A stretch of 64,000 nt of DNA from Pectinophora gossypiella. Lineage: Eukaryota; Arthropoda; Insecta; Lepidoptera; Gelechiidae. The notes beneath the pieces are model-generated. The model ran no database searches and was not told the origin of the DNA. It was given only the letters and a program-made list of their open reading frames with translations. Shown here piece by piece: positions 10,383 to 20,344 of the stretch. Location: assembly GCF_024362695.1 (NCBI RefSeq), contig NC_065424.1:1896786-1960785 (forward strand). Reading direction: 5' to 3'. The translations under genes and the position numbers were made by a program. Positions within the stretch are counted from its first letter, which is position 1. Each line of letters begins with the position of its first letter.

Positions 10383-10560
10383 TTATGATGCGGGTTTAAG
10401 TGGTAGAGTTCGAAGAGTGATCAGATCCAGGATGTTTGGAAGGCCAGGACAAGTACTGTATGCATGCACGAAGAGAAGTCGTTGATGAGAGTGGAAGAAG
10501 AGAAAATGGTGCGTCACGATCATAGTAAATGGAATTCCGTGATCTCTGCCCACTCTGCCT
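10383..10560 (+). pseudogene. Relic of RTE-like LINE C-terminus
   Basis: A plus-strand frame reads MRVEEEKMVRHDHSKWNSVI. It resembles the family J C-terminus (MNVEEAREVCQDRSKSKSIV). It is short, without a proper start or end, and so a decayed fragment. Confidence 0.5.
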
Positions 10561-10890
10561 ATGTTTATATGTACTAAATAGGTAGTGTGTAACAGCCTGG
10601 TAATCGCTGTCGACCGAGACAAGTCCAGAATAAAATGAGTGCAAAAAAGTACCAGTCTTAGTACAGAGAAATATTAATTCGAAAAAAGAAGTAAAAATTG
10701 GTTGTTGCCTTGACAAGAGCTCCGGGATCAAGTGCCGTCCGAGTAATTTTTTTCTTCGTTTTAAATTTTCTCTCTGTGAGTTTCCCTAAGCAAGGGTAAA
10801 TACTATAAAAACACAAATCTTTTACTTGTTTTACTGCAATTGTATTCCTTTTTGCTAGCCACATTAGAGCCTATCATAACGACTACCTGG

Positions 10891-11048
10891 GGGCTGTTTA
10901 ATAAAACTTACAATTGTAAATTACAATGACAATTTGATGTACATTGCAGAGTGTGTGATCACGAATATTTTGCCGTTTCATATTAGCTACGTAATGAACA
11001 CCAAATTGTCGTTGTAATTTACCATTGTAAGTTTTATTAAACAGGCCC
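10891..11048. mobile_element. MITE with 46-base inverted repeats
   Basis: A 158-base element. The left end GGGCTGTTTAATAAAACTTA and the right end (reverse complement GGGCCTGTTTAATAAAACTT) pair for about 46 bases. CTGG flanks both ends (10887-10890 and 11049-11052), a likely TSD. No ORF. Confidence 0.75.
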
Positions 11049-11145
11049 CTGGGATAGACATTAAGAAGTCGCCGTCGCCGGACACGGCTTGGACGCGACG
11101 ATGAATGATTCCTTAATCCAACCGTCTCAGTGTCGAAACTTCATT

Positions 11146-11724
11146 CTTCTTCTTCGTCGTTCCCTCACTGCTGAGGATCGCGACCACAGGTTATGGTTTT
11201 CCACTCGGTACGACTATATGCTGCGTGGACCGCCCTCTGTATGCTGCCGCCCACCGTCTTCTTCACGATGTCAGACCACCTCGTAGGCGCCCTTCCTCGC
11301 GCACGTTTGCCATCCATTTGCCCAACGATGATCTGCTTCTCCAGACTGTGCTTCGGAGACCGCATAATATGTCCGAAGAAGCTTAGGGCACGATTCCGGC
11401 ATATTGAGGAGAGCCGCGTCGTGATCTTGAGCTCTTTTAATATGGACTCATTCGTAAGCATCGCAGTCCAAGGTATGCGTAGCAACCTACGCCAACACCA
11501 CATTTCGAAAGCATCGATCTTACTGCAATCGCGGCTCTTCAAGCTCCAAGTTTCGGCACCGTACATAAATATGGAAAACACCAGAGCCCGAACCAAGCGC
11601 ACCTTAGTTGTGCGTCGAATACCACGGTTCTTCCAAATCTTATCGAGATTAGCCATCGCACTTTTAGCCATAGCAGCCCTACGGCGGATCTCATCGGTGC
11701 AGCCTCCGTCACAATCAGTGTTGG
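11146..11724 (-). pseudogene. RTE-like LINE fragment, 5' truncated
   Basis: The minus frame encodes the C-terminal part of an RTE-type reverse transcriptase. It opens near FANTDCDGGCTDEIRRR, continues MAKSAMANLDKIWKNRGIRR and ALVFSIFMYGAETWSLK, then DAFEMWCWRRLLRIPWT, and stops at about 11165. Exact 12-base direct repeats CGAAACTTCATT flank it (11134-11145 and 11725-11736), so the insertion boundaries are known. The frame is intact over about 185 codons but lacks the endonuclease and the RT catalytic core, so it is non-functional alone. Confidence 0.88.
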
Positions 11725-11739
11725 CGAAACTTCATTACA

Positions 11740-12355
11740 GCAGCACAAAAGACAAACCTCGCGATACTCTATCGGGTTTACTTACAACAAACTAATTCTT
11801 AATTTAATTGAAATCGAGAGATTGCTTTGTACGACGCTCGTACGAACTAACCGTAGATGTTCGTACAAAGTACACTTTAGACGCTCGTACAAACTAAGGA
11901 ACTTTCAAGTCGTGATTCGCAACTGGGATATACCGTCTCAGTGTTAGCGACGAAGCGTTAGGTGCTAAACTGGCTCTCCGCTAAGTTTATGATACAAGTA
12001 TTAGCAACGCTGGGTAAGCTAGAATCAAATAAATATTCCAGCGGGCTCAACTTAGTTTTAGCTTAAGCTATTGATTTATAATTAAGTTACTAAAGGTCTA
12101 AGCAGAGCTTTAGTGCTACCTCTTTGTTGCACTAAGCGCAATGGAATGGTTCTCTATACTGTCCACCTAAAATTATTGATAAATTGCTATAAAATGTGGA
12201 GCAACGTGGAGTGTTGCCCGTCTGAATGATGAGTTACGAAAAAGTTGAACAAAGATTTTTCTTTCCAATTTTTATGTAATAAATATAACACTATGATTTT
12301 GCAGTTAAACTCTGCACAAAGGGTTACTTATAATGTAAAAATGTAACCAAAACAA
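11740..12355. other. No gene; short diverged CGTAC-rich repeats
   Basis: Around 11825-11900 GACGCTCGTACGAACTAA recurs as GACGCTCGTACAAACTAA. No exon is seen. Confidence 0.45.
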
Positions 12356-12359
12356 TATG

Positions 12360-12582
12360 TTTGTGAAATCACTTTATGATCCCTAGTCCGAAAGTAAAAT
12401 GATCCGTCGGAATGCACGTTAAGCCGTTGCATTGGTCCCGGTTACTACTTACTAATGTAAGTATGTAGTCGTTACATGAGCCATGTCAAGAGCCTTTGGC
12501 GGCTCAGTAATAACCCTGACACCAGGGTTGATGAGAACGGTATTCCACCACCTCACAACCCACACGGTAAGAAGAGAAGAAT
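12360..12582 (+). repeat. SINE-A, 5' truncated
   Basis: Starts at the TTTGTGAAATCACTTTATGA region. It has the core (GCACGTTAAGCCGTTG), TTACTACTTACTAATGTAAG and the ACACCAGGGTTGATGAGA tail. Confidence 0.85.
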
Positions 12583-12897
12583 TTGTTTGTTTAGTCAAAT
12601 AGTATGGAGAACTGTTAAAATTTATGGATCAATAGTAGTTTTATCCTCTTTGTAGTATACCTAGCTTGTTACATTAATGAGTTAAGTTGTCAACTACCTA
12701 GTCGTCGTGTAGCTAACTTCACGCTACTCGTGTTTGCGAGTGATTCAAACTTGAACGAAAGAATACGGGCGGATTGTTAAAACTGTTTCTGAAGAGCTTC
12801 GATGCGCTACTGAAGTTGTTAAGGAATTAAATTGATATTGTACTAGGTAGTTAGATAACTCTTTCTTGATAGTTTGTACCGTTTGTATAGATATAAT

Positions 12898-13120
12898 ATA
12901 CAGGGTGTTAGTGACATCGTTCTGTCCGGCCAAGTAGTTAATGCCATCTGCAAATCTACAATAAGTCACGTCAAAAAAAAGTGACACCGTAACGAAAACT
13001 TCGGGGGATGATTCAGACCATCATTCAAAGTTGACATCAGAAAATATTGGTGCTTTTGAGTTTTTTTCAGTCCCATATTATGCTATACGCTGCGTAGAAA
13101 CATAAAATAAAAATCACAAA
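12898..13120 (+). mobile_element. MITE family F, interrupted copy
   Basis: Starts ACAGGGTGTTAGTGACATCG, is split by a LINE-T tail at 12921-12980, then resumes GTGACACCGTAACGAAAACT. The right arm is not clear. Confidence 0.75.
12921..12980 (+). repeat. 60-base LINE-T tail nested in F
   Basis: Begins at TCTGTCCGGCCAAGTAGTTA and ends AAGTCACGTCAAAAAAAA. It is flanked by GTGACATCGT (12911-12920) and GTGACACCGT (12981-12990), a 10-base TSD with one mismatch. Confidence 0.85.
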
Positions 13121-13636
13121 TTATTGAAAATCATCACTTTAAATCGAACAACGCAAACAGTAGCAAAACTACGTACTTAACTTTTTACTTTGCGGCGCAT
13201 GAAAAGTTCAAAATCTTAATAGAACATTTCCAACAAGCTATTTTTTTCGTTAGGGACTGTGTTACTGACACCTGTAAATATATAACTTTGTTAAATATAA
13301 GTTCGCTGATGTAAAATGAGCAAGCTGACTGCGCAGATATTATTGTTATCCTAAAACAATACACCGTTATAATTTGCAAATTAAACTACTTACGTACCGT
13401 TGTACTGAGCTACACCATTAGAAACAATGTTATGTCATACAAGAAACAATACTATAATAATAATAAGGGACAAACTCCGCCCCGCACCAATACGAGCTTG
13501 GAACGAGCTTGATTTACTTCACCCCCGATGGGTCACTTTGGTCTATTTAAGCCGTAATCCGTTAACGAGTAAGGGAGCGCGCGCAGTAAATGTTTGTCTC
13601 GCTTGCACGCACGGGGTAAGGTGGCACATGGTAAGA

Positions 13637-13707
13637 AGAGTGTGGTATGAGTATGACTGCGTTAAGGCTCACGCAGTCATACCACACTCTGTCCCCCCCC
13701 CCCCCCC
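13637..13707. repeat. Long hairpin next to C15 tract
   Basis: The left arm starts AGAGTGTGGTATGA and the right arm is ACGCAGTCATACCACACTCT. They pair over 20 bases. The left arm has a six-base insertion caused by a TATGAG/TATGAC duplication. A run of 15 C follows at 13693-13707. Confidence 0.7.
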
Positions 13708-13750
13708 ATTCTCCCAGTCCCCGGGTTTTCCTTACATAGAAATTATTATA

Positions 13751-13977
13751 TACAGGGTGTTAGTGACATCGTAACGAAAACTTTGAAGGATCATTCGAGG
13801 CATGATTCTGAATTGATATCAAGTGGAATTTCCCGTCGCAAAGTATGGAACGGAAAATAATTTAAAAAAGCACTAAAATGATCATGACTTTTCCGAAAGG
13901 AAATTCCACTTGATATCGATTTAGAATCATGGTCTGGATCATCCCCTTCAGTATTCGTTACAGTGTCACTAACACCC
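13751..13977. mobile_element. MITE family F, full foldback
   Basis: Long inverted repeat. The left arm ACAGGGTGTTAGTGACATCG...AAGTGGAATTTCCC is matched by the right arm GGAAATTCCACTTGATATCG...GTGTCACTAACACCC. The arms are about 90 bases with a short centre. No ORF. Confidence 0.8.
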
Positions 13978-14011
13978 ATACCTACTTATATGGTTACTGT
14001 ATGTACTTGTA

Positions 14012-14154
14012 CAGGGTGTAAGTGACATCGTAACGAATACTGAGAGGGATGATTCAGCTCATTATTCTGAGTTAATAACAAGTGGAATTTTCCAGTATTG
14101 GAATTTTCCAGTATGAATTCTCAGTATTCGTTACGATGTCACTAACACCCTGTA
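14012..14154. mobile_element. MITE family F, short foldback
   Basis: ACAGGGTGTAAGTGACATCG at the left and CGTTACGATGTCACTAACAC at the right. The centre repeats GGAATTTTCCAGTAT. The right arm is shorter than in the copy at 13751. Confidence 0.8.
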
Positions 14155-14159
14155 TAGTA

Positions 14160-14810
14160 TGATTGTTTTTCCTTTTCTATTTTCACTGTCACCAACATCA
14201 GTCGTTGAGTTTTTAAGTTATTTTATTTTTGCTTTTCTTTTATGTATTTTTTTTTCCTTGTATAAGTATATTTTTAGTAAAGTGATATTCCTTTAGTTTT
14301 TCTTTTTATTTCCGCGCATCCGCTGCTGAACATTTACAAGGACTTGAAAAGTGTAGTTATTGTTCGTAAAAGGCGGTACATATAAACCAGTAAATTAAAA
14401 TTGGAATCAATTTAAAACACCTTAATGGCGATAAGGGTTTATCTTGTCGAATTGAAATTCGGCAAAAACGCAAGCAATTATTGAAAACAGATGTTGCTGA
14501 TTAATGCTTAAACCGTCCAACGGGAGAATTAAAGATGCTTCGAATACAATGCCCTTACAAATTACGGGTCGCTTTTATAATCCTACGAAAAATAAAGGGA
14601 TTCAAAGGCCTGTTTAAACAAAAGTTTCATTAAAATGTTTATTTAGTAAGTAATGATAAGTAAGAAACGTAATAAATAACAGGTCAAGGACTTCTAAGAG
14701 GCGTAGAAATACTTAAACTTTAATTAAGTATGCTTATGAACTGTCATTGTCAAAACTTAAAATATTTTAAGTGTCCTAGCTACCTAGCCGGAGAAACAAG
14801 CACTGAAATG
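14160..14810. other. No gene seen
   Basis: AT-rich. Around 14265-14330, GTTTTTCTTTTTATTTCCGC is a reverse-strand match to the interior of the hAT-like element at 7705. No exon. Confidence 0.45.
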
Positions 14811-14814
14811 TCAA

Positions 14815-15164
14815 CATCCCCCATTATCCCGTTTTTCCTAGGGTCCCCGCTTACCTAACCTAAAGATCTGACAGATCCGGTTTTTTACAGAAGCGACTGC
14901 CTGTCTGACCTTCCAACCCGAGAAGGGAAATCCAGCCTAATACAGGTTTGGTCACATACTTCCGAAAAAGGAATTTCGGGAATGTGGGTTTCCTCCTACG
15001 GTTTCCTCAAGATGTTTTACTTCACCGCTGAGCACGTGATAATTTATGATCTAAACATGAATTCACATGAATTCGACAAACATTGGGTTTAGGTCTCTGT
15101 TGGATTCGAACCAACGACCTCAAAGTGAGAGGCAATTGTTCTACCAACTGGTTTACCACGGCTT
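14815..15164 (-). repeat. SINE-D, full length
   Basis: Minus copy from the 3' end (TTATCCCGTTTTTCCTAGGG) through GGGAATGTGGGTTTCCTC to the tRNA-like head (complement of AACCAGTTGGTAGAACAATT). Confidence 0.85.
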
Positions 15165-15240
15165 GTACTTAGGCACTGAAAGTTATTAATGCTAATTCAA
15201 AACTTATTACACCAAATACTTTTTAAGATTACACGCTCAA

Positions 15241-15535
15241 CATACATACATTCATAAACTCACGCCTATTTCCCACCGGGGTAAGCAGAGACTATAGATT
15301 TCGATTTGCTTCGATCCTGACACACTTCTCTTGCTTCCTCTACATTCATCAATCGCTTCATACACGCACGCCGGTTCAGAGTAGATCGTACTAGATCTTT
15401 TCTACGGACATCTCCAATTTGGTCAATGAACTTTTTAGATTTTTTGTTCGTTGTACCAGATAGGATGGCTAGATTGCCCATGCACAATGCCAAGAGCGGC
15501 CACAGGTTGTCTTTGGACAACTTTTGGCGCTGATA
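15241..15535 (-). pseudogene. Family J LINE C-terminus (RTE-like)
   Basis: Minus frame: KFIDQIGDVRRKDLVRSTLN, then RRACMKRLMNVEEAREVCQD and SIVSAYPGGK before the stop, followed by a GTATG-type tail. This is the end of an RTE-like LINE protein with no start and no catalytic domain. Confidence 0.7.
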
Positions 15536-15606
15536 ATTGTATTTACTGCCAGCTGTGTGTGTAGAACATACTGCAATATACGTATACACACACTACTCAA
15601 TACACT

Positions 15607-15889
15607 ACGGAGGAGCTCGGTGGCGCGCTTGGTCTGCGATTGTTGAAGTTAAGCAACTTTCGCAAAGGCCGGTCATAGGATGGGTGACCACAAAAAAAAA
15701 GTTTTCATCTCGAGCTCCTCTGTGCTTAGGAAGGCACGTTAAGCCGTTGGCTCTAGCTGCATTAGCAGTCGTTAATAACCATCAATCCGCACTGGGCCCG
15801 CGTGATGGTTTAAGGCCCGATCACCCTATCCATCCATAGGGAAGGCCCGTGCCCCAGCAATGGGGACGTTAATGGGCTGATGATGATAA
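15607..15889 (+). repeat. SINE-C, near full length
   Basis: The head AGCTCGGTGGCGCGCTTGG has lost part of the tRNA-like box A. A 5S rRNA-like segment follows (GAAGTTAAGCAAC ... GGATGGGTGACCAC), then the core (AGGAAGGCACGTTAAGCCGT), the 3' half shared with SINE-B, and a (TGA)n tail. Confidence 0.88.
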
Positions 15890-16093
15890 CACACTATTCA
15901 CGCGCACAGTTTCTGTATCTCTTTCATCGATAAAACCGCCTTTGCCCACTTGTGTTGTGGTAAGTATTTCTCTTTAAAATTCCCGTTAACACTTCGTCAC
16001 TGACATTCCATTCATGACAGTAACACGTTAAGCCGTTGGTGCCTGTTACCATGGTATAAGAAAACCAGGTATGCTCAATGACAAGCGTCAACA

Positions 16094-16375
16094 AGTCCAG
16101 AGGTCCTAGGTTCGAATCCCGGTGGGGACATACCACAAAAATTGCCTTGTGATCCCTAGTTTGGTTAGGACATTACAGGCTGATCACTTGATTGTCTGTA
16201 AGTAAGATGATCCGTGCTTCGGAAGGCAAGTTAAGCCGTTGGTCCCGGTTACTACTTACTGATGTAAGTACGTAGTCGCTACATGAGCCATGTCAGGGGC
16301 CTTTGGCGGCTCAATAGTAACATCAGGTTTGACGAGGTTCGTAATCCACCTCACAACCCACACCATAGAAGAAGA
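16094..16375 (+). repeat. SINE-A nested in DNA transposon
   Basis: Head truncated: it starts inside the tRNA-like part at AGAGGTCCTAGGTTCGAATC. Core GCTTCGGAAGGCAAGTTAAG and tail CACAACCCACACCATAGAAG are present. Confidence 0.85.
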
Positions 16376-16376
16376 T

Positions 16377-16611
16377 TGTCTGTTCTCGCAGAATAATTTA
16401 CGACCCTATTGATTAATGGGTTAAGGATCGGGCATGCTTGACACACGAGTCGTAATATTGCTGTTTTTGTGGAATGTACTCCATTTTTATGTCGAAATAT
16501 TTGCTCTAATTTAATGGACATGGAACAGATTAAAGAGAAAGCAAACCTCGTGTCTTGTAGTGAAAGAATTAGCCTTTGATAGAATGAAAGTCTATCAAAG
16601 GTCAATTCTTC
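16377..16611 (+). repeat. LINE-R-related repeat ending in a hairpin
   Basis: Shares about 220 bases with 22488-22707 (opposite strand). It contains CATGGAACAGATTAAAGAGA of the LINE-R 3' end. The last part is a palindrome: AAGAATTAGCCTTTGATAGA at 16564-16583 faces TCTATCAAAGGTCAATTCTT at 16591-16610. Confidence 0.7.
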
Positions 16612-16667
16612 AACGTACAAGCCAATGGTTCAACTTTATTTCTTCGGAAGAGGATATCATACTTATG

Positions 16668-16755
16668 TGGGTTACCTTACAATGTTTTCCTTCACCGCTA
16701 ATCATTTATGATCTAAACATGAATACAAAAATCATAGGTTTAGGCCCGTGCCGTT
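16668..16755 (-). repeat. SINE-D fragment
   Basis: Central SINE-D blocks CCTTCACCGCTAATCATTTA and TCATAGGTTTAGGCCCGTGC. Head and 3' end are absent. Confidence 0.65.
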
Positions 16756-17365
16756 TAGGCCATAGAAGAAGATTGCTAGCCCTTTAATGCCGTAAGTGTT
16801 ACCATTAAATTGGTATCTCCAATATTCCAAGGACGTTTTTATTATTGAAAATTAAATGAATTACTGACTTATGTATTTAATGACTATTACTTGTCACATA
16901 TATAAAAGTCATTACAACTGTAAGTAAATCTTTTACTAAAAGTACACCTTGCAAAGTAATTATAAAAACTTTCGTTGTGGGTAATTTATTTTTTACGAAA
17001 TGTCAACGCAGGGTGAGATGACGTCAGTTGGGCTAACCTTGAAATGTTAGCTGTCACTTTTGAGCATACCTGGCTTTCTTTAACCATACCTGTTACCACA
17101 AACAGCAGGGTCTGTGCGGCACCCGCGCCATAAACTAAGGGGAACCCCGAAAAGTGCGGTTGGCTCATTACTCCGCTCACCACGAAACCCTAAAAATTAA
17201 TTGTAATATCCCGCGCGAATTCCTAATGGTGTTATTTATACCACACAATAGGATTTTTCCCTGCAAAATTTAAGCGAATTGATTAACGAGCTCCACCTAA
17301 CTGCGGACCTGGCATGGTAATGGATTTTGCCTAAAACCAGTCCTGTCTGGGCTGAAAATTGGGTG

Positions 17366-17452
17366 TTGGTCCCGGTTACTACTTACAGATGTAAGTAAGT
17401 AGTCGTTACATGAGCCATGTTAGGGGTCTTTGGCGGCTCAATAATAATCCTT
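17366..17452 (+). repeat. SINE-A fragment
   Basis: GGTCCCGGTTACTACTTACA to TCTTTGGCGGCTCAATAATA only. Confidence 0.75.
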
Positions 17453-17825
17453 AAGAGACGTAAAGTCTCACCAGCTGCGTCACCAACTCCGGGGAGTTCG
17501 AAAATACATATTTATGTAGTGTTATTAGATATTCTAAGTTACAGCTCTATGTACAAGAACATGAAAGAGGACCACGAGTGCACACTGTTTAGATGCAACG
17601 GTAGACACAGTGCATACGTAATGTACTGTTTTGTATGCGACCGACAGAGGGAAAGACACACAGCTAACGCTATTGGAAACTGAACTTTTATTCATGGTGC
17701 AGTCACATGGTGTGAGAACTGAAGTATTTACGTACTTACATAACATGTCTTTCGTCCTTGGGCTTAAGGTCAAGTACTTAATGCTATTTAAAAAAAAATC
17801 TTCACAGAAAAAAATCTTAAAAAAT

Positions 17826-18310
17826 CTATACAGGTTGTGAGAAGCTGCAGTAGTTTTAGGCGGATGTGACCATGGAGAAAACCAGGTATGCTCAAATGAC
17901 AAGCCGCCATTACTAGCTCATTGATGACGTAAGTGTTACCATTAAATTGGTATCTTCAACATTCCAAGGACGTATATTTTTATTTGAAAATTAAGTGAAT
18001 TACTGCTTATGTATTTAATTACTATTACTTGTCATATAAAAATCATTACAACTGTATGTAAATGTTTTAGTAAAAGTTGAAAATTTCCTTGCAAAGTAAC
18101 TATAAAAACATTAGTAGTGGGTAATTTATTTTTTTTGAAATGGCAACTCAGGGCGGGATTATGTCAGCTGGGCTAACCTTGAAATGTTAGCTGTCAGTTT
18201 TGAACATACCTAGTCTTCTTAAACCATGGATGTGACGTTCGTTATGTAAAAATAACGATTCAAAGTGTATCTAGGTATGTTATCTACTGAATAAAGATAT
18301 TTTTGAATTC
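17826..18310 (+). repeat. Family I copy split by a DNA transposon
   Basis: The left piece (GGTTGTGAGAAGCTGCAGTA to GGATGTGAC, 17870) and the right piece (GATGTGACGTTCGTTATGTA to ATAAAGATATTTTTGAATTC) form one family I unit once 17871-18228 is removed. Confidence 0.85.
17871..18228. mobile_element. Intact 358-bp DNA transposon, 8-bp TSD
   Basis: Direct repeats GATGTGAC at 17863-17870 and 18229-18236. Ends CATGG...CCATG with imperfect inverted repeats (ACCAGGTATGCTCAAA against its complement). Same family as the interrupted element at 16050. It has no ORF, so it needs enzyme supplied in trans. Confidence 0.85.
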
Positions 18311-18369
18311 GAGCACTAATTTCGTTCCATCAGCACAAGCAATCAAGACTACTTGCTGACATTCTTGAG

Positions 18370-18540
18370 TGCTGTAAAAGGGATATGTTGGATAGTCTAC
18401 TCTGAACCGGCGTGTATGAAACAATTGATGAATGTGGAGGAAGCAATAGAAGTGGGTCAGGATCGAAGGAAATGGAATTCCATAGTCTCTGGTTACCCTT
18501 ACGGGAAATAGGCGTGAGTTTATGTATATATGTGGGTAAG
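18370..18540 (+). repeat. Family J LINE 3' end
   Basis: ACTCTGAACCGGCGTGTATG, GATGAATGTGGAGGAAGCAA, then GGAATTCCATAGTCTCTGGT and GGAAATAGGCGTGAGTTTAT. Confidence 0.75.
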
Positions 18541-18670
18541 TTAGAGCCCGTATATAAATGTTAGTCGAAATAGCTTGTTTTTCATCTTACTGCGGAAATT
18601 GAATTCGCTATCGGATAGGCATATTCTGACGAATTATTTAGTATTAGACGTATTTGTATATTAGAATAGG

Positions 18671-19000
18671 TAACAGCCTTCGTGGTCTAGTGGTTAGAGA
18701 GGCTCACGATCTGGAGGTCCAGGTTCCATTCCCGAAGGGACATTGTCGAAATCACTTTGTGAGACTGTCCTTTGTTTGGTAAGGACTTTTCAGGATTGAA
18801 TCACCTGATTGTCTGAAAAAATAAGATGATTCCGTGCTTCGGAGGGCACGTTAAACCGTCGGTCCCGGCTATTAGCCGTAAAAACATCTCCACCAACCCG
18901 CAGTTGGGCAGCGTGGTGGAGTATGCTCCATACCCCCTCCAGTTGATTGAGGGGAGGCCTGTGCCCAGCAGTGGGACGTATATAGGCTGTTTATGATTAT
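18671..19000 (+). repeat. SINE-B, full length
   Basis: tRNA-like head with box A (GTGGTCTAGTGGTTAGAG) and box B-like GGTTCCATTCC, then TTGTCGAAATCACTTTGTGA, the core (TTCGGAGGGCACGTTAAACC) and the 3' half ending GTGCCCAGCAGTGGGACGTA. AATAGGTA lies at both flanks, a likely TSD. Confidence 0.9.
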
Positions 19001-19120
19001 GATAAATAGGTAGGTATAGTATTTACCGTGTGAAGAAATAAATGGTATTGAGTTTGGTATAAATTAGTTTTCAGCCATATTACTGAAAGTGTTTCCAAAA
19101 TTTTTATGTTTTTAAGAACG

Positions 19121-19302
19121 TCTAGGACCCTGTGCCGAGGCTTTTCTTCTCACAACCTTGTGAGAAGATGCAGTAGTTTTAGGCGGATGAGACGTTCGAT
19201 AAAAAAATATAACTATTTACTTATGTAAAAATTTACCACTCAAAGTGTAATGTTACCTGAATAATGTAATGTTACATGAATAAAAGATATATTTGACTTT
19301 GA
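19121..19302 (+). repeat. Family I, near complete
   Basis: TCTAGGACCCTGTGCCGAGG to GAATAAAAGATATATTTGAC. It contains a small internal duplication of AATGTTAC(C/A)TGAATAA. Confidence 0.75.
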
Positions 19303-19610
19303 ATTACTATCCCCACCTTCTCTGATCAATGAGGGGAAGCAGACCTACTAGACACATCATTATTAAGAGCCATCGAAACAAATCACTGTCAAAAGCTTTC
19401 CAAACAATTCAATGTACCCCTTCATAAATAGTTAAGGGACTGTCAGTAGACGCATCCATTTCGCAGGATTCATAAATATTTTGCGTCGGAACCTCTTTAC
19501 ATAATTCTTTTTATTCCAGTCGATATGGTGACTTCAGGAGTGTACCCAGAGGGTTCCCCTATGTAAAGGTCTAAGTTACCCAGCTCCTTGACACACACGG
19601 ACATCCATCT

Positions 19611-19720
19611 TCTTATCGTGTGGGTTATGAGGTGGTTTACCAACCTCATCAACCCATGTCAGGGTTATTATTGGGTCGCCAAAGGGCCCTGACATGGCTC
19701 ATGTAACGACTATATATTTA
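19611..19720 (-). repeat. SINE-A 3' fragment
   Basis: Minus: complement of the tail (TCGTGTGGGTTATGAGGTGG) to GGCTCATGTAACGACTA. Confidence 0.75.
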
Positions 19721-19724
19721 CATA

Positions 19725-20340
19725 ATAAAGTGACAAGACCAAACCTTTTGAGTTATTTTAGTGAAGTTTTAGAGTGATATCAGAGCATAAGAACGTGTCT
19801 TCCCCTTGAAAGAGAGTGAAAAAAGTTTTAATGAACACATTATTAGTTTACACTCTACCTAGAAATAGGGTCTTTGACTGGGTCAAAGATAAATTATAAA
19901 ATGCTAATCTCATAATTTACTTTTCTTATTTTCGAATATTATTTATGAGTTAAGTAACAATGAGTACGAAGTTTGATCGCCTTTATTGATGACTTCACGG
20001 AATAGTATGTCCATACAATAGGTATCCAAAGAAAACATTTGTTTTAACGTTTCGCAAAATGTAACTCATTTCACTAGGTTGTTAAGTAGCCTATTTAACT
20101 TAAAATTTAGTTACTCATTAGTCAAAGGGCTATATAGGCTCAGTAAAAAGTATAAAGTGAAAACATCTTTCGTAATTAGGTATTGTAATTGGCAGCCCTC
20201 AGACGTCACACACACAGTACACTAGTTTCCAACTAACCAAATCAGACGTCATAGAAAAACATGATAAAATGTCGGACTTATTTTTACATTTTTCTAAGTT
20301 TAATAGAAAAAATAAAATATGTTTCATTTGTTTTAGATCT
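19725..20340. other. No gene seen
   Basis: AT-rich unique-looking sequence without a recognisable exon or repeat. Confidence 0.45.
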
Positions 20341-20344
20341 GTCC

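Larger units (their letters stand above)
16050..17088. mobile_element. DNA transposon with 8-bp TSD, carrying nested retroposons
   Basis: Exact CCTGTTAC at 16042-16049 and 17089-17096 brackets the element. The ends are CATGGTATAAGAAAACCAGG and, as reverse complement, TATGGTTAAAGAAAGCCAGG. The body after 16770 matches the uninterrupted copy at 17871-18228. SINE-A, an LINE-R-related repeat and SINE-D pieces fill the interior, so they came later. An 8-base TSD fits hAT or P-type elements. Confidence 0.75.

Noticed and set aside
11193..11795. 200-residue plus-strand ORF
   Set aside because: Antisense shadow of the RTE-like LINE frame at 11146-11724.
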